Assembly: GCF_016802725.1 (NCBI RefSeq)
Contig: NC_052671.1
Location: 3,287,001-3,351,000 of the forward strand
DNA from: Solenopsis invicta
Taxonomy: Eukaryota; Arthropoda; Insecta; Hymenoptera; Formicidae
Reading direction: 5' to 3'
DNA length: 64,000 nt
Shown: positions 63,704 through 64,000 of the stretch, one piece after another
Numbering within the stretch: the stretch's first letter is position 1
Layout of the letters: every line of letters starts with the position of its first letter
Made by a program: the position numbers and the translations under genes
Notes under the pieces: generated by a model
The model's database searches: none
Seen by the model: only the letters and a program-made list of their open reading frames with translations
Told to the model about the DNA's origin: nothing

Positions 63704-64000
63704 GACCTACTGGGGTGTTTGAAGCTGAAAGTAACGGCGCGCAGTTCAAAGGAATTGGAAACTATGTTAAATCGCATATAAAATATTATTTCAGCACCAA
63801 AATCTTGAATAAGACCATATGGCTCTTCTTCTATGTGTAGAATATGTGCCCGACAAAGGATATAAGAAAGCGGAAATGAAAATTGTCGCCGCTTTTTTCT
63901 TATGATCATATTAAAAATAAAATTTTCATTTATCAAATTTTGGTTGGTTTGATCAGACAAAAGTTTTTCTTTTTCCTTATTTGTATATTCTTTTGTTATA

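Larger units (their letters stand above)
63374..63836. mobile_element. Modular palindrome family G, copy 2, with family F core
   Basis: The outer arms carry GAGCCATATGGTCTTATTC, AATATTTTATATGCGATTTT and GTTTCCAATTCCTTTGAAC, with the inverse set between 63700 and 63836. The arms continue inward through CCCCAGTAGGTCTATTCTG, so each is about 160 bp. The core is made of family F sequence and is asymmetric because of an extra F unit. Confidence 0.5.

Noticed and set aside
1..64000. CRISPR arrays, operons, phage or plasmid features
   Set aside because: No regularly spaced direct repeats, no ribosome-binding-site-led gene strings, and introns are present; the DNA is eukaryotic.

Overview
The window looks like a piece of an insect nuclear chromosome, most likely hymenopteran and possibly ant (inference). 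AT-rich DNA is broken by short GC- and CpG-rich islands. Introns are GT-AG, one gene has a classic TATA/initiator promoter, and there are many short palindromic, TA-flanked transposon remnants. I saw no bacterial gene organisation, no transposase or reverse-transcriptase frame, and no rRNA or convincing tRNA.

Layout. From 1 to about 47.7 kb I find no gene I can defend. This stretch is either intergenic or lies within very large introns. It holds GC-rich islands (for example 0.2-0.8, 13.8-15.9, 19.6-20.5, 23.2-23.7, 26.5-27.8, 37.0-38.5 and 40-43.4 kb), microsatellites, and many MITE-like inverted repeats. Two short motif pairs inside the islands may be regulatory sequence. From 47.7 to 50.6 kb on the minus strand lies a complete four-exon gene for a mitochondrial RecB-type exonuclease (MGME1), with a probable extra non-coding 5' exon. 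From 56.0 to 58.2 kb on the plus strand lies a three-exon gene for a small secreted glycine-rich protein with its core promoter and poly(A) signals. From 59.54 to 60.86 kb on the plus strand five small exons join into an 82-residue protein that I do not recognise. The far right end (63.1-63.84 kb) is a cluster of nested palindromic elements.

The three genes do not form a pathway. MGME1 acts in mitochondrial DNA maintenance, the glycine-rich protein is probably cuticular or otherwise extracellular, and the 82-residue protein has only a weak hint of a mitochondrial presequence. The most unusual material is non-coding: families of MITEs that share one terminal signature (consensus TACACRGARARAA) although their interiors differ; modular palindromes with common outer arms and exchanged cores; a 300-bp inverted-repeat element with a hammerhead-ribozyme-like core; and a roughly 120-nt imperfect hairpin at 8.5 kb whose stem tolerates several G-U pairs.

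[Form note: the original gave no confidence values; the schema requires them, so every feature carries 0.5 as a placeholder, not an estimate.]
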